Origin: Gracilaria domingensis
Lineage: Eukaryota; Rhodophyta; Florideophyceae; Gracilariales; Gracilariaceae
Length of the DNA stretch: 64,000 nucleotides
Direction of reading: 5' to 3'
NCBI GenBank assembly: GCA_022539475.1
Contig: VCMS01000015.1
Coordinates: forward strand, 299,616-363,615
Shown: in pieces, positions 31,421-41,970 of the stretch
How the letters are laid out: every line of letters starts with the position of its first letter
Position numbering within the stretch: the stretch's first letter is position 1
Translations under genes and position numbers: made by a program
Notes under the pieces: model-generated
What the model was told of the DNA's origin: nothing
The model's database searches: none
The model's input: only the letters and a program-made list of their open reading frames with translations

Positions 31421-31750
31421 TTGCGCCGCTTGCGGGCAATATTTGGCGTTTCACCTCTTGTTTGCAGCCACCTGTGGAGCAAAGTCCGGATTAGTGGCTC
31501 AAAAGAAATGAAGCCTGTTCTCTTGCTCTGGGGTCTTATGTTTCTGAAGCTATATGCAACTGAGGCCGTTTATGTGGTACTAGCACAGGTAGATGCTAAA
31601 ACATTTCGTAAATGGACGTGGATTGCAGTGAAAGAACTCGCCATCTTAAAAGAGGTATGCATCAAAAGCTGCGCCAACGCTGTTGCCACTTCTTTGTTGG
31701 TCGCCATTTCGCAAGTCTCTCCCCGTTGCCTTTCTGCTTCGGATCACTAG
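31421..31750 (+). pseudogene. Harbinger/DDE_Tnp_4-type transposase, N-terminal fragment
   Basis: The frame contains RRLRAIFGVSPLVCSHLWSKV, then KPVLLLWGLMFLKLYATEAVYVVLAQVDAKTFRKWTWIAVKELAIL. This arrangement (FGVSP..C..LW, LLWGLMFLK.Y.TE, D.KTFRKW.W) is what I know from the helical N-terminal part of eukaryotic DDE_Tnp_4 transposases. The catalytic DDE part should follow but does not: the frame becomes featureless after about residue 85. It is a truncated relic next to the start of the DUF2207-like gene. Confidence 0.5.
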
Positions 31751-31881
31751 CAACTCCCGAGTGTCTACGCTGGATGCCGTGACGATGGCCTCCCGAGCGT
31801 ACTCAACAACACCGACTGTCCCATGAAGCGAGCAACTTTTCGGTGCCCATGTTCTCCCTCTGCACCAGCCCCGCCCGCAAC

Positions 31882-32810
31882 ATGAGCAAACCGCTCCCTG
31901 TACGCCTGTTCGCCCTCATTCTTTTCTGGGCTCATATCTCGAGTGCCCAAAACTCCACCTTGCGATGCGATGCACCTCCACCACGAGACCAATCTCGGTC
32001 GCCGCAGTTCTTGTGCGATGTTGACATAACGGTCGTCCGAAATCCGGACTGCTCCGCAATCATAACCGAACGATATCTTTTCCCGTTCACTACTGGGCGC
32101 GATGCGTTTCGACTCATTCCGCTAATTGAAGGACAGCAGTTTGCTCGAGACGTGCTTGCCACTCGCGACAACCGCACAGTCTTTAACGCAAGTCGTCTTC
32201 AATCTGCATCCGGCAGAGACGAAGTGAGGGTGAATCTTCCTACTCGTCAACTGAATCAATCCGTTCTGTTCACGGTGAAATACACTCTGGATGCTGCTGT
32301 AACAAGATTTACTACCGTATGCAGTGCAGAAGAGGCAACTGCTCCCCCGGAGAACGAGACGATCAACGTCATGCGCTGGCGTACTGGGTCTTGGGAGCCG
32401 AGGTTCGACAGAATGAGGGTGTCGTTCGTCACTGCCAATCCCAACGCATCGTTCAGCGTAGCGTCGGCACCGAAAGGTCAAGTGCTGGCTTCGACGAGCC
32501 GAAATTTTACCAATATTATGTGGCGAGAAGTTTCTACGACGGGCACATCTATTGACGTGCTCGTTGCGGAGCGAGGTACGCAACCATGTCCGCAGGAGCT
32601 TCGATGCTTTTCTCGGGGGGGATAGGCACAGTTGGGATCATATTTATTGCTGTTTCGGCGTCGCTGTTTGTCCTGTGTTTCATTTGTGGAGTTGCGAGCG
32701 GGTCATCAGGAAGCGGAAGTGGAGGTTTTGGAGGCGGAGGAGGCGGCGGCGGCGGCGGCGGCGGTGGAGGAGGAGGAGGCGGCGGTGGAGGCGGTGGTGG
32801 CGGTGGCTGA
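31882..32810 (+). CDS. DUF2207-like membrane protein, one 56-nt intron
   Basis: Start chosen at ATG 31882, because MSKPLPVRLFALILFWAHISSA is a clear signal peptide (an ATG at 31843 would place 13 residues before it). Residues ~30-230 form an extracytoplasmic beta-rich region (VDITVVRNPDCSAIITERYLFPF, VNLPTRQLNQSVLFTVKYTLDAAV) resembling DUF2207. The frame ends at a stop shortly after 32575, but a GT-AG intron 32576-32631 (GTACGC...GGCACAG) restores it: exons of 694 and 179 nt give 290 residues. Exon 2 encodes one membrane span (VGIIFIAVSASLFVLCFICGVAS), then a Ser/Gly tail ending in ~25 glycines. A Gly-rich tail is typical of DUF2207/TPM proteins. There are several N-glycosylation-type sites (NST, NRT, NAS). 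The role is unknown; DUF2207 is mostly bacterial. Confidence 0.7.
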
Positions 32811-33265
32811 GCGAACGCCGGTTTGACGCGCTGACATCGATGAACAAACAAACCAATGCGCCGACGGCAACGAAGTAAATTCAGAATGATAGAGCCGATC
32901 GAAAATGATTGTCCTTGTTGCCCTCCCTCGTTACGGCCCCCGATGGAGACGCTTGAGACGTGGCATCGGCACTCGCTACAGGGAGCGAACAGACCTGAAA
33001 CTCACGGATGGGTCGAAGAACTCTTGATTTAATGTTGATCTACTTTGCAAAGCTACTACGCTTGGTACTACTAAGCATCTGCCCGCACCTTCCTCGCCCA
33101 TCGCTTTCGTACCCTACAGAGAACCATTCGCGTGGTTTCCACATTCGAGAGAAAGCCATAGCGAGGCCACTCCAGGCCTTCCGCTTCCGCCGCAGCTCGA
33201 ATTCCTTTTCGGCCTCCTTTCTACGAAATTTCTTCCAGAATGCGTGCCTTGCTCCCGTCTGGCTC
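32811..33265. other. Short intergenic space between convergent genes
   Basis: The DUF2207-like gene (plus) and the zinc-finger gene (minus) converge here. A 101-codon plus-strand frame at 33008-33313 partly overlaps the zinc-finger gene and looks spurious. Confidence 0.4.
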
Positions 33266-34468
33266 TTATTCTCTTCTCTGCTCTTCCGCCTCTCTTCTAA
33301 GCTGCTCCTGTAACTTGTACTGTGTGCAGACCTTGTAATGCGTCTTTAGATGCGCGTTCTGCACAAAACGTCTGCCACAGGCAGAGCACGAATACTCCCG
33401 TGATTCTTTCGGCTGGTGAGTCTTCTCATGCCTTTTCACCTGCGACGGGAAGTAATGCGAGAAATTACACCCTGGTTTAGAGCAGTAGTACAGTCGGCAT
33501 GTCCGTCTGTGCCATGCTATATCATGAACCAGTCGTCTGCAAACAGGACAAACTGTCCTCCCATCGGATCCAGAAGCGTGTGCTACCATCGCTCTAGAGC
33601 TCGGACCTGCAACCGGGGCTGTGAGGCCAGATGAACTAGGGCCTGCTACTGCGGCTCCGAAGCCAGACGAGCTAGGACCGGCAACTGGAGCTCGGGCTCT
33701 GAAGCCCGACGACCTAGGACCGGCTTCGGATGGGCCTGATCGCGACGCGTGCCGCATGTGCCCTGCACTTCTGGATATCCTTCGTTCTACTACATGACCT
33801 CCAGACTGTTGAAAGGAGCCCTGAGGCATTCGTTCTGGACTCCTAGACTCCGATGGAGAATTAAGCAAACCCTCAATCGGAGCGGGCCCAGATGCGTACG
33901 TCCTTGCGCGCCTTTCAGGCTGCTGAGAAGGTGCATTGGATCTACGTCTTTCGCCGTCTGAGCTGGATCCGAATGAATGGTTCAGCAAGTCTGGAACCGT
34001 TCTAACGCGGCGCGAAGGTCCAGCTCCAGATGAACTGGAGCGACAAAGGCCTCCAGGCTGCTGAACAGGTGCATTGGATGGGCGCCCTTGTTCCTCTGAG
34101 CTGGATCTAGATGAGTAGTTCAGCAAATCAGGAATCCGCCTGATTCGGTTCGGGGGTTCTGCTCTAAATGAACTGGAGCGGCGAAGGCTTCCAGGCTGCC
34201 GAGCCGCCACACTTGCTTGTCTTCCTCTACCACCCAGCCCCGACGAGGATGAGTCATTCACCAAGTCGAGAACGTCAATCCCTCCACGTCGATCATCTGT
34301 TGTTGTCTGTGGAACGTCAGGTTCTTCTCGAGAACTGCCCTGGCCACTGTTCCTTTTAGACTTTCTCCTTTTACTGACCAGATACTCCATGGACATTTTA
34401 TTTGAATATCGCCTTCTATCTTCGTCGTCCCCTGCACCGCCAGAAGAGCCTTGCGCGTATGAGCTCAT
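33266..34468 (-). CDS. C2H2-type zinc-finger protein with low-complexity repeats
   Basis: From ATG 34468 (MSSYAQGSSGGAGDDEDRRRY) the frame gives 400 residues. The first 300 are disordered and repetitive: a ~45-residue unit around RIPDLLNYSSRSSSEEQGRPSNAPVQQPGG occurs three to four times, then short APVAGPSSSGF repeats. The C-terminal ~100 residues hold three zinc fingers: CX2CX9HX3C at ~307-324, CX4CX12HX3H at ~329-351, and CX2CX12HX3C at ~361-381, followed by a basic/acidic helix (QEQLRREAEEQRRE). It probably binds DNA. The frame is open for another ~60 codons upstream without ATG, so a 5' exon may exist; an in-frame TAA and a CACAG acceptor-like site lie near 34654-34660. Confidence 0.65.
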   Translation of the reverse strand: MSSYAQGSSGGAGDDEDRRRYSNKMSMEYLVSKRRKSKRNSGQGSSREEPDVPQTTTDDRRGGIDVLDLVNDSSSSGLGGRGRQASVAARQPGSLRRSSSFRAEPPNRIRRIPDLLNYSSRSSSEEQGRPSNAPVQQPGGLCRSSSSGAGPSRRVRTVPDLLNHSFGSSSDGERRRSNAPSQQPERRARTYASGPAPIEGLLNSPSESRSPERMPQGSFQQSGGHVVERRISRSAGHMRHASRSGPSEAGPRSSGFRARAPVAGPSSSGFGAAVAGPSSSGLTAPVAGPSSRAMVAHASGSDGRTVCPVCRRLVHDIAWHRRTCRLYYCSKPGCNFSHYFPSQVKRHEKTHQPKESREYSCSACGRRFVQNAHLKTHYKVCTQYKLQEQLRREAEEQRRE

Positions 34469-34618
34469 TTCGTGTTCAAGCGTACCAAATTTTTGTTTCA
34501 AAGTCGAGTTAGTGCTGGCGCCGTTTTCAGTCTGCTCTTCTACTCTGATTCGAAACTCAGAGACGCTGAGAAGGGGTTGTATATTTATTACGCTGATTTC
34601 TGCACCAGATCCTACCAC

Positions 34619-36000
34619 ATACGGCAGTTCTTTGACAGCGGCTTCGCTCTGTGATTAAACCCAGCATGGGACATATATTTCTTTAGTTTTGTCATACATT
34701 GTAGAATGCTTTGGTAGAGTGGCTTCTTTAAATATGATTGAAGACTTTTGAGCTACTGGAAGGACCAAGACTTCTAAATGGTGACGAAAACTTGATTTGT
34801 ATCCAAGGGATTACATGACTACATCATGTATGGTGGATAGAAGAAAGGTCCTTGAAATTAAGTTTGTCACACAAATCATATGCAACGCTTTTCTGTTAAT
34901 TATGAGAACCATGAGCTAATATACATATTGTTCTATTGTTATACAACAGCCAGCAACTGCATTGCAGAATTTATCGATTCAAACGATCGAAAAAGCATGA
35001 TCGCAGGACGGCTGACATGACTAGAATGGGACTCAGCTGTCATCAAAGCAGAGTTGAAGAGCATAAGCCGACACTTTCATCTTTTTCACATGTTTCTGAT
35101 TCTAAGTTACCAACGAAATTCAAGCTTTGTCAATTGCAGAAATGAGTAACAATCCTCAAAGCTGGTCCGGAGGGGACGACAGGAAGTCGCCAAGAGATGG
35201 AGATAATCTAGGCGTGAGCAAGGGGCGCACGGAGGAAAGGTCAAGTGTAACACAGAAGACAGTCTACAAGCCAGCCGTGACGCTTGATCACCGTCCGTGG
35301 CTTGTAGCTCACGTGCTGCGAGCCAGCACAGGACAGTAGACAGCTTGTAGAATAGTCGTAGATATCTCTAGACTGCTACAAGATCTGTATTAAAGGAGCG
35401 TCAGCCGGCCTTTCCCTCCATCGGAGAAGGCCAGACTTCACTCAACCATCTCTTTATTACATCAAGGAAAGGTAGACAGACACAAATTGCGTTGTGGAGA
35501 AAGAGTGGGGATGCTTATCAATTCTCGACACATGAAGGCGAATCTTCTGGAGCTCCAGGTGTCGTCGAGTGGATTGAAGCGACGTTTCTGGCTGTGATTG
35601 GGAGTTTACCCGCTGGTGTGCAAATGCCACTAGCAGCACCCCTAATTCTTCCTCCTACCCCTGCACTACTGCATGCAACCCAATCTAGCGCTGAAGTGCT
35701 CCCTTGACGTTCACCAATCTCAGAACCTAGTCACTCAAGAAACTCTTCATTGTCATGCCCACATTGCACAGGAAGTTTCGGAACAGATGTAAGCCTAAGA
35801 ATCCACGTGAGGAACAAGCATGACCATAAACATCTTCGTCATTCATGGACTGTACCTTTAGCGCTCCTGACGGTGAAACTCTTGGGCTCAATGAAGAGAT
35901 CAGTACAGCAATTACAAAGTGACGTGCAGGATTTGTAGAAAATACTGGCGCTTTTCGAATATGGAGAACATTTGCAAACGAGTGGACATTGAGCTTGGAG
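34619..36000 (+). other. Intergenic region with possible gene fragments
   Basis: A frame from ATG 35142 (MSNNPQSWSGGDDRKSPRDGD) runs to 35339, and a frame at 35750-35938 contains one C2H2 finger (CPHCTGSFGTDVSLRIHVRNKH). Between them is a 71-codon frame at 35492-35707. They could be exons of one plus-strand gene divergent from the zinc-finger gene, but I could not join them with confidence. Confidence 0.35.
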
Positions 36001-36597
36001 ATTCAAAAACAGAATAGTCAAAAGCGCCTCGAAAAGATTTCTTTCTAGAGCGAAAAAAAGTGGCGGTTCTCCTTTGTTTCTTTGTGAACAACCGTCTAAG
36101 GCATTACAAATATTATTTAAATATCAGCGCTTTGAGAAGCGAACTTCTCAAAGTAGGAGGCGCTGAAGCTCCAATAAAACTATTCTTTGGTACACCATCA
36201 TTTAAACTAAATCTTTCTAGGCGAAAATAATGCCATTCTTTCATCAGAGGTTCAGAGAAGCATGGATTCTCTAAGAAGGGACCGCAAAGCTCTTTCAGAG
36301 CTTTGTGTAGCTAAATACGCACGAAGACCATCGACTTTATATTTTCATTCAAAAATATATCGTAGAAGTTTAGATTTTTCTTAAATTGTACAACAAAGTT
36401 TAAGAATAGTTATATATATTTTATATATCCAACCAAGCGGTATCATGATCGTAGAATACATAGCATTCTACAAAGATTTGGGAACCTGCTTCCACAAGAA
36501 TCCAGATTAAATAAAATTTGCTCGTTTTGTTTTTACAGGTTCTCATTTGTTGGATTGCGATTGGTCCAGAGTTGAGATATGTCCAAAAAATGGCCGA
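36001..36597. other. AT-rich intergenic region with a strong hairpin
   Basis: CTTTGAGAAG at 36128-36137 pairs with CTTCTCAAAG at 36142-36151 across a CGAA loop, and outer bases CAGCGC / GCGCTG extend the pairing with a bulge. Other short hairpins (AGCTCTTTCAGAGCT near 36295) occur. No gene seen. Confidence 0.4.
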
Positions 36598-36599
36598 AA

Positions 36600-36714
36600 T
36601 GCGGCGTGTGACACGGCGCATATAAACAAAGACTTTTATTAGAGGACAGCAGCTTCTTTGACACAAACTTAAGATATCTATTTATAAAGCGGTAAAACGC
36701 TGAATCCTCCAAAA
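36600..36714 (+). promoter_or_regulatory. Promoter-like module 3: palindrome, TATA-like box, CCAAAA
   Basis: The half-site TGCGGCGTGT (one mismatch to module 2), central G at 36610, and the intact right half ACACGGCGCA end at 36620. TATAAAGC starts at 36683, again 73 bp from the centre, and CCAAAA starts at 36709, 26 bp later. No protein frame follows. Confidence 0.55.
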
Positions 36715-38326
36715 ATGAGATTGACCGCCAATTTGTAGCAAGCGGCCTATTTCTACAAGACTTTTTTGAGACGAGATCTTAATCAGATCAAAACAACCAG
36801 CTTTTGCCCATGTATAGAGCTTTGCTATAAAATGTTTTATTTACATATTATTCTCTAAAGAGAAAAGGTGCCTTTTTGAAGCAAGTGATTATGACTTTTA
36901 TACCTACCATGCATTCAATAGGCTTGTTTTATTCTTTAGATTAGATCAGAAAAGTATCCTTCAGGTAATTCTTCCTTCTTATAGAAAATAGTTTTGCATA
37001 TAAAAGAAAAAAACTCTTACTTGTGGACAACAAAGCATAAAAGAAGAATAAATCAGAGGCGTATTTCTAACTATGATTTTGACCGTCAAAAGAGTCATGG
37101 AGTTGTAAAGTGGGAACTCTACAGTTTATGATTGTTATTGCATCTATTTGATATCCTGTACTACATAATGTGGGTGCCGTGCACTGCTGTAAGTACAGTC
37201 AGCAGGACATCGTGACTTGGCATGCGTGCAATGCCCGAAGGCATTGCCACGTGTGCTGAACTGGCCAATGATGTCACAATGTACTCGGTTTGGCCCCAAT
37301 ACTCTACAAATAGGAGTATAACTACATGTAGTTAGTAACTATAGTGCGTAATTGCATTTATAATCCTTCTTAGAGGCTTCAGAACTCTATATAAAGGGTC
37401 TTAGAGACGCCTAGTGGTTTCTTGACCGATCACAACATTTCGTTCATCAACTTCCTTATTCTATCAACCTTACCCAATATCTTGAGCAGCGAAGCTAAAT
37501 AAATTATTACTGCATCTACGCTTTTGTGCCTCTCTAACATTTTTTTGTGTTTGCGCGTTTTGTACAAACTCTGCTCTACTCAACTGATAATCAAGTACCA
37601 ATCAAAACGCACTTGGCGTAGATAATTTTCGCGATATGTGTACTAAAAACGCTTCTGTCGTCAATGAGCCCCACCGGAGCTTCGGCTCAGGTAACCGTTT
37701 TCGTCAAGAGCTTTTGTGCTACAAAGAATTTGGCGCTAGACGGGAAGCTACAACTTTGCTTTTCTTCGAGTGCCTCGTAACGTCTTCTGCAAGCAACTAG
37801 CGTGGTCAAAGAGTGAAGGCTTATCTTTAGCTAGTAACTCTCCTTAGAACGTCTCCTCTGGCTGCAGGATTCGTGTGCAGTTTGTTGTTGTCCCTCCTTC
37901 CTTTTTCTGAGTGGCTCTCCATTCACTAGTTTGTCCTTTTTTTCTTTGCCCTGGGATCTTCTTCTGGGCATGCTACGTTTATTTCTTTGGTAGATTCTGG
38001 GCCCACGGTGGTCTCATTGAGTGGCTGTTTGTTCCACCCTGACTCTTTTTCTGCTACTAGAGGCAAGTATAAGGGTCTGTAAACACCCACATAGTTTGCC
38101 ATTAAAATGACGTCCAGAACAGTCATGTCATTTTGCCTATACTCGAAATGTTTGTAGTAAAAAGATATTCATAGAGATAATGAAGAACAAAAAGCGAATG
38201 ATACTTTACTTTATGTCTGCTGACAAGTTTTCCAACACCTTGCGAGCTACTTTCTTGACTGCGCGTCGAAAACCAGGAGCTCTAGGATGCACCAAGCTGT
38301 TCTGTGTAGAACAAAAATTCGCGACT
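36715..38326. other. AT-rich intergenic region, no recognised gene
   Basis: A second hairpin with a CGAA loop lies at 37228-37247 (GCAATGCC / GGCATTGC). 37380-37460 has a TATATAAAGGG box followed by a pyrimidine-rich leader that could be an LTR or promoter; I found no partner. A 66-codon minus frame at 37926-38126 is unrecognised. Confidence 0.35.
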
Positions 38327-40260
38327 TTAAAATGAAAGAATAAACGTATAACCTTTTGTCATTTCCGATGTTCCAGAGAGTAAAGATTGCTGCTGATTCT
38401 CTTCTAATTTTTTTAAATCAATGAACAGCTTTTTCGCTGAAGCTAAAGATGCCTGCGCTGATAACTTCGCTTGAGCCATTCTATTGACAATAACAAGACT
38501 GACAGGTGCAGGCTCATTATTTGCGTTTTTCCAGAACTTCAGAGCTGTATTTGGCTCCCGTCGACCATTGAATTGCAAAGTGGCATGCAAGTGTTGCTAA
38601 ACAAAGCAAAAGACAGCCGGCACATGTTTTTCATAGTTTGCTAATGAATCAGCTAGTTCAATTCGTTCGCAAGCAACACCATCACAAATTAACAACTTGG
38701 ATTTTCCTTCAAAACTTCGCTGCAATCCATAAAATCAAGTCCGCATTCGCTAACATCTACGAGTGCAACAATGTGAAAAAGAAGTACATAACTACATTTT
38801 TAAATTTAAAGTCGAGGCGAGAATGCATAAGGATCAGACACATAGGCATCTAGACTGCACTGCAACGGAAACCAGCTAACAGAGAATTCATCAAAAGGTT
38901 GCAATTGTTTCAAGCCGTTCGTTGATGCGATCAGCCAGTTTTATGGCCAACGTCTTTGCATGTGCTCGCAAAAGCTAATTTTGCCTCACCCCGTCTCTTG
39001 CCTGGACTGCCATTGCTCTGCTTGCACCTATAAGAAGCGCAGTACCGATAAAAAGGTCCTCGCTTTTATCAACATGTAACCCCATTTGATCCTCTTCATC
39101 GGTTTTGTATATGCGCCTGCGCACAGCTCTAATGTAGAAAGTTTCAGAAAGTTCTCGCAGTAGGCGTAGAGCTCGAGAAAAAGTAACCTTCTTATCTGCC
39201 TCTAGTTGGCGTGCAATACGTTGCAGTTCCTCCAGGACGATAATATATTCTGCCCAAATGTTCTTTTGCTCCGTCGTAAGATGCGGTAGAACATTCCATC
39301 CAATATTTAGATCCTCTGAAACAGCACTAATTTTGTTCATACGCGTAAAGTATGTGAGCATCGCTCCCAATTTTGAATGCCAACGAGTAGGAATCTCGTG
39401 TTTGAGCGTTTGGATGCGATCACAAGTAGTGCCGTTATCGATTTGTTTCTCAATAAGTAACTGTGCAGCTTTCGCAGGTTAGTTGAAATATGTGGTTACA
39501 CTATCAGCAAGAGACATCATCTTCTCCTATGGGGTCCCTGGCTTGAAAAAGTCCTTTACAGCCAACGCAAAAGTGTGACACACACATCGTACTGAGCCAA
39601 CATAATTGGTAAGCGAATCAATAGCTAAGACCGTCGCAGCCTCGTTATCTCTCGTCGCTGAAAAGATTTGTATGTCATCGCTACCAACTATAGGACTTTG
39701 CTTCAGAATCTCTTCCATTATTGTCCCTAGCTGATCTCCGCTCTTTGTTTTGTTTCCAATATTCACAGTCGATATCGGCAAGCATCTCAGCTTCCAGTCG
39801 AGATCAACGAAGTGCTCTGTCTTCCCAAGAATCGGCGCCCCCAGAGCAGCGCTTCATCCATCCATTGCTAAGCACCAGTCATTACCTCTTTCACACATGC
39901 TTATATAATAGAGCAGACAGCCCTGTAGACATCCAGCAATTGCGAATCGAGAGAGATTTTGCTTGCAAACTACAATCTTTCCCCGCAGACTTCCATCAAG
40001 CCCTGCAGAAGTGGTAACCCTACGGTGGATAAAGATGATTCCGTAGCACAGGAAAACAATACAGTAGCAAACGTCTGCAAAAGTTTTGGATCTCCAGTAC
40101 CAACTCTACAATTCTGTAAAGCTGCACTGTTAATATTGAAGGCCGTCGTTCGTCCAAAAAAGTTTGGGATCGTAGCACAAGTATTTCGTTTCTCATATTG
40201 CTTCCGCTCGCAAGCAAATGCCTCTTCAATTTTTTTGACGGGGCCCATTGTTCGATGCAT
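38327..40260 (-). pseudogene. hAT-superfamily transposase, decayed
   Basis: Reading down from 40260, an N-terminal fragment (MGPVKKIEEAFACERKQYEKRN) is followed near 39830 by ILGKTEHFVDLDWKLRC and FSATRDNEAATVLAIDSLTN...VRCVCHTFALAVKDFF, both classic hAT catalytic-region features (the D-N-E-A and the Cys-His before the alpha-helical insertion). In the same frame, past a TAG at 39527 and a TAA at about 39480, IPTRWHSKLGAMLTYF and LEADKKVTFSRALRLLRELSETF continue. After a further stop at 38975, a segment at 38590-38327 (LKFWKNANNEPAPVSLVIVNRMAQAKLSAQASLASAKKLF) matches the C-terminal dimerisation domain. At least three in-frame stops show recent but complete inactivation. Confidence 0.75.
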
Positions 40261-40393
40261 TCGCGTTAGTTTGTTGAACAGACGTGAATGAGGTTTCCTG
40301 TAGTGCTTGATAATGTTTGAAGTGGATCCCCTTTAGTTCATGGCCAAACGAAACCCACAAATTGTGCAATTGAACTCCGATTTAGATCTTGAC

Positions 40394-41413
40394 TTACTTA
40401 TTCTCGCTCCTTGTTTGGCCAAAAGATGAATTTCCGTGACCTATTTGTTGCTGATTCTGTCTTTGAACGAGCCTTTTGGCGTTCATTTGTATTGTTGAGG
40501 TTTGCTGTGGAGGTAGAGTGAGAGTTTCTACGGTAGAATTGGAAGCAACAGTGACCCGATCGCGTGAGAGCCGTTCATGAAGGCCATCGATATCCAACAC
40601 GACAGTTTCCGTTCCTCTGGAAATTACCTTGAAAGATCTCTCTACAGGAGGAAAGAGTTTGTGATTTGGTTCCTTCTCAGGATTGTAATATTCCTTACTT
40701 TCAAAAACAAGGTCGCCCGCATTAAGAACCCATGGTAACGGTGTACGAATTCGCTTGTCGAATTTAGCCTTGTAGACAGCTTGTGCTTTAGCCATAGCTA
40801 TCCGAGCGACCGGAACCAACTTTTCTAACCGAGACTTGCATGTATCTCGATACAACCAGTGTGAAGGGAACCTGTCCATCTTCGGTTGAGATTCGATAGC
40901 GACCGGAGGCAATATCCTCGATAGTACCAGTTCAAATGGAGATAAACCGGTCACGCGGTGAACCTGTGTGTTGTAGATATACATAATATTCTTTGGGAAT
41001 AAAGCCAAATTCTTAGGGTGATCCAATACGTAGGATCTTAATGCGTTAAGCATCGTACGGTTGAACCGTTCAATTTCAGCTTTTCCTTGGGGATGATAAG
41101 TAGTGTTAAACAGATTTCTGATATTACGGATACGGCAGACGTCTTGAAAGAGTTTCAAAGCGAATTGTCCTCCAATGTCGGATAGAACTTGAACAGGTGG
41201 GCCATAGACAAAAGTCCAATGCTGGACCTACGCTTGCGCTATCATCGTTGCAGTGATTGTCCTTAAAGAAAATGCACGAACCAAATTGGAAAACCTGTCG
41301 GTAACGACCAAAAGAAAACGATGACCACGAGCTGTACGTAGGAGCGGTCTCAGAATGTCAATCCCCACTAACTCCAGTGGAGCCGTTGCAGGAAAAGGCG
41401 TGAGCGTCTTCAA
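40394..41413 (-). pseudogene. Element C integrase
   Basis: 41413-41228 carries the core start (LELVGIDILRPLLRTARGHRFLLVVTDRFSNLVRAF) with the first catalytic Asp. The connecting stretch at 41227-41159 reads VYGPPVQVLSDIGGQFA in another frame, with the second Asp but Asn changed to Ile. 41158-40394 has the Glu (AEIERFNRTMLNALRSYV), the AYNTQVHR-like segment and a C-terminal domain through LDIDGLHERLSRDRVTV. No chromodomain is seen before the frame ends at 40394. Two frame breaks inactivate it. Confidence 0.8.
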
Positions 41414-41419
41414 GTATTT

Positions 41420-41970
41420 TCAGAAACGGACATTGTTCTTCGAATATTCCGTACAACCAGGGCGAACTGCGTAGCAGTCTACCGCCATTGCGGGCCAATA
41501 TAAATCTCGCCGTAGAGTCAAATACAACTTCCTTCCACCAGGATGAGCAACTAGTTTCACATAATTTGAGAGATTTAAAACTCTCTGTTGTAGAGTATGA
41601 AGTATCAGGATCTGTGGGTGTTCCTTGTTAACAGAACGAACCAGATATCCTTGGTCATTCATAGCGAAGGGGATCTGAAAACCTCTATTGAGGCAAGAGT
41701 GTATCTGCGTACAGAATGGATCAGACATCTGCTGTCCGATCATCTTTTCAAGAGAAATAGGCGAAAAGGAACCCGACGAGGGTTCCATGGATTCGGTAAC
41801 GAATAAATCGTCACACACGTCATCATCTTTCGTCTTCATCAAACCATCCTCGGTCATAAGCATAAAACACGGTATCTCTAAGTCTTCCATGGCGGACCTA
41901 TAAGCGTTAGTCCCTAAACGAGAAAGGGCATCTGCTTGGCAGTTCAGAGAACTATTCTTGTATTGAACTT
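41420..41970 (-). pseudogene. Element C RNase H end and integrase zinc-binding domain
   Basis: The frame begins QYKNSSLNCQADALSRLGTNA, the end of RNase H directly downstream of the solo LTR. A linker (EIPCFMLMTEDG...CDDLFVTESMEPSSGSFSPISLEKMIGQQ) very similar to D follows, and then the zinc-binding part (AHPGGRKLYLTLRRDLYWPAMAVDCYAVRPGCTEYSKNN). The last Cys of HHCC is Tyr here (CTEY versus CTEC in D). This frame is continuous where D needs a one-base correction at about 53700. Confidence 0.8.
41966..41970. repeat. Target-site duplication of the solo LTR, left copy (AACTT)
   Basis: AACTT precedes the solo LTR at 41971 and recurs at 42937-42941 immediately after it. Removing the LTR and one copy restores a continuous RNase H reading frame (EFDIEVQYKN). 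Confidence 0.9.

Noticed and set aside
32576-32595. A 20-nt intron in the DUF2207-like gene
   Set aside because: It restores the frame but is less than half the size of the other introns here; the 56-nt alternative has the same donor and a better acceptor.
31882-32810. Bacterial contamination suggested by a DUF2207-like protein
   Set aside because: The gene has a plausible GT-AG intron and is embedded among eukaryotic transposons.
37150-37500. LTR of an unknown element (TATATAAAGGG, pyrimidine leader)
   Set aside because: No second copy, no primer site and no target duplication could be found.
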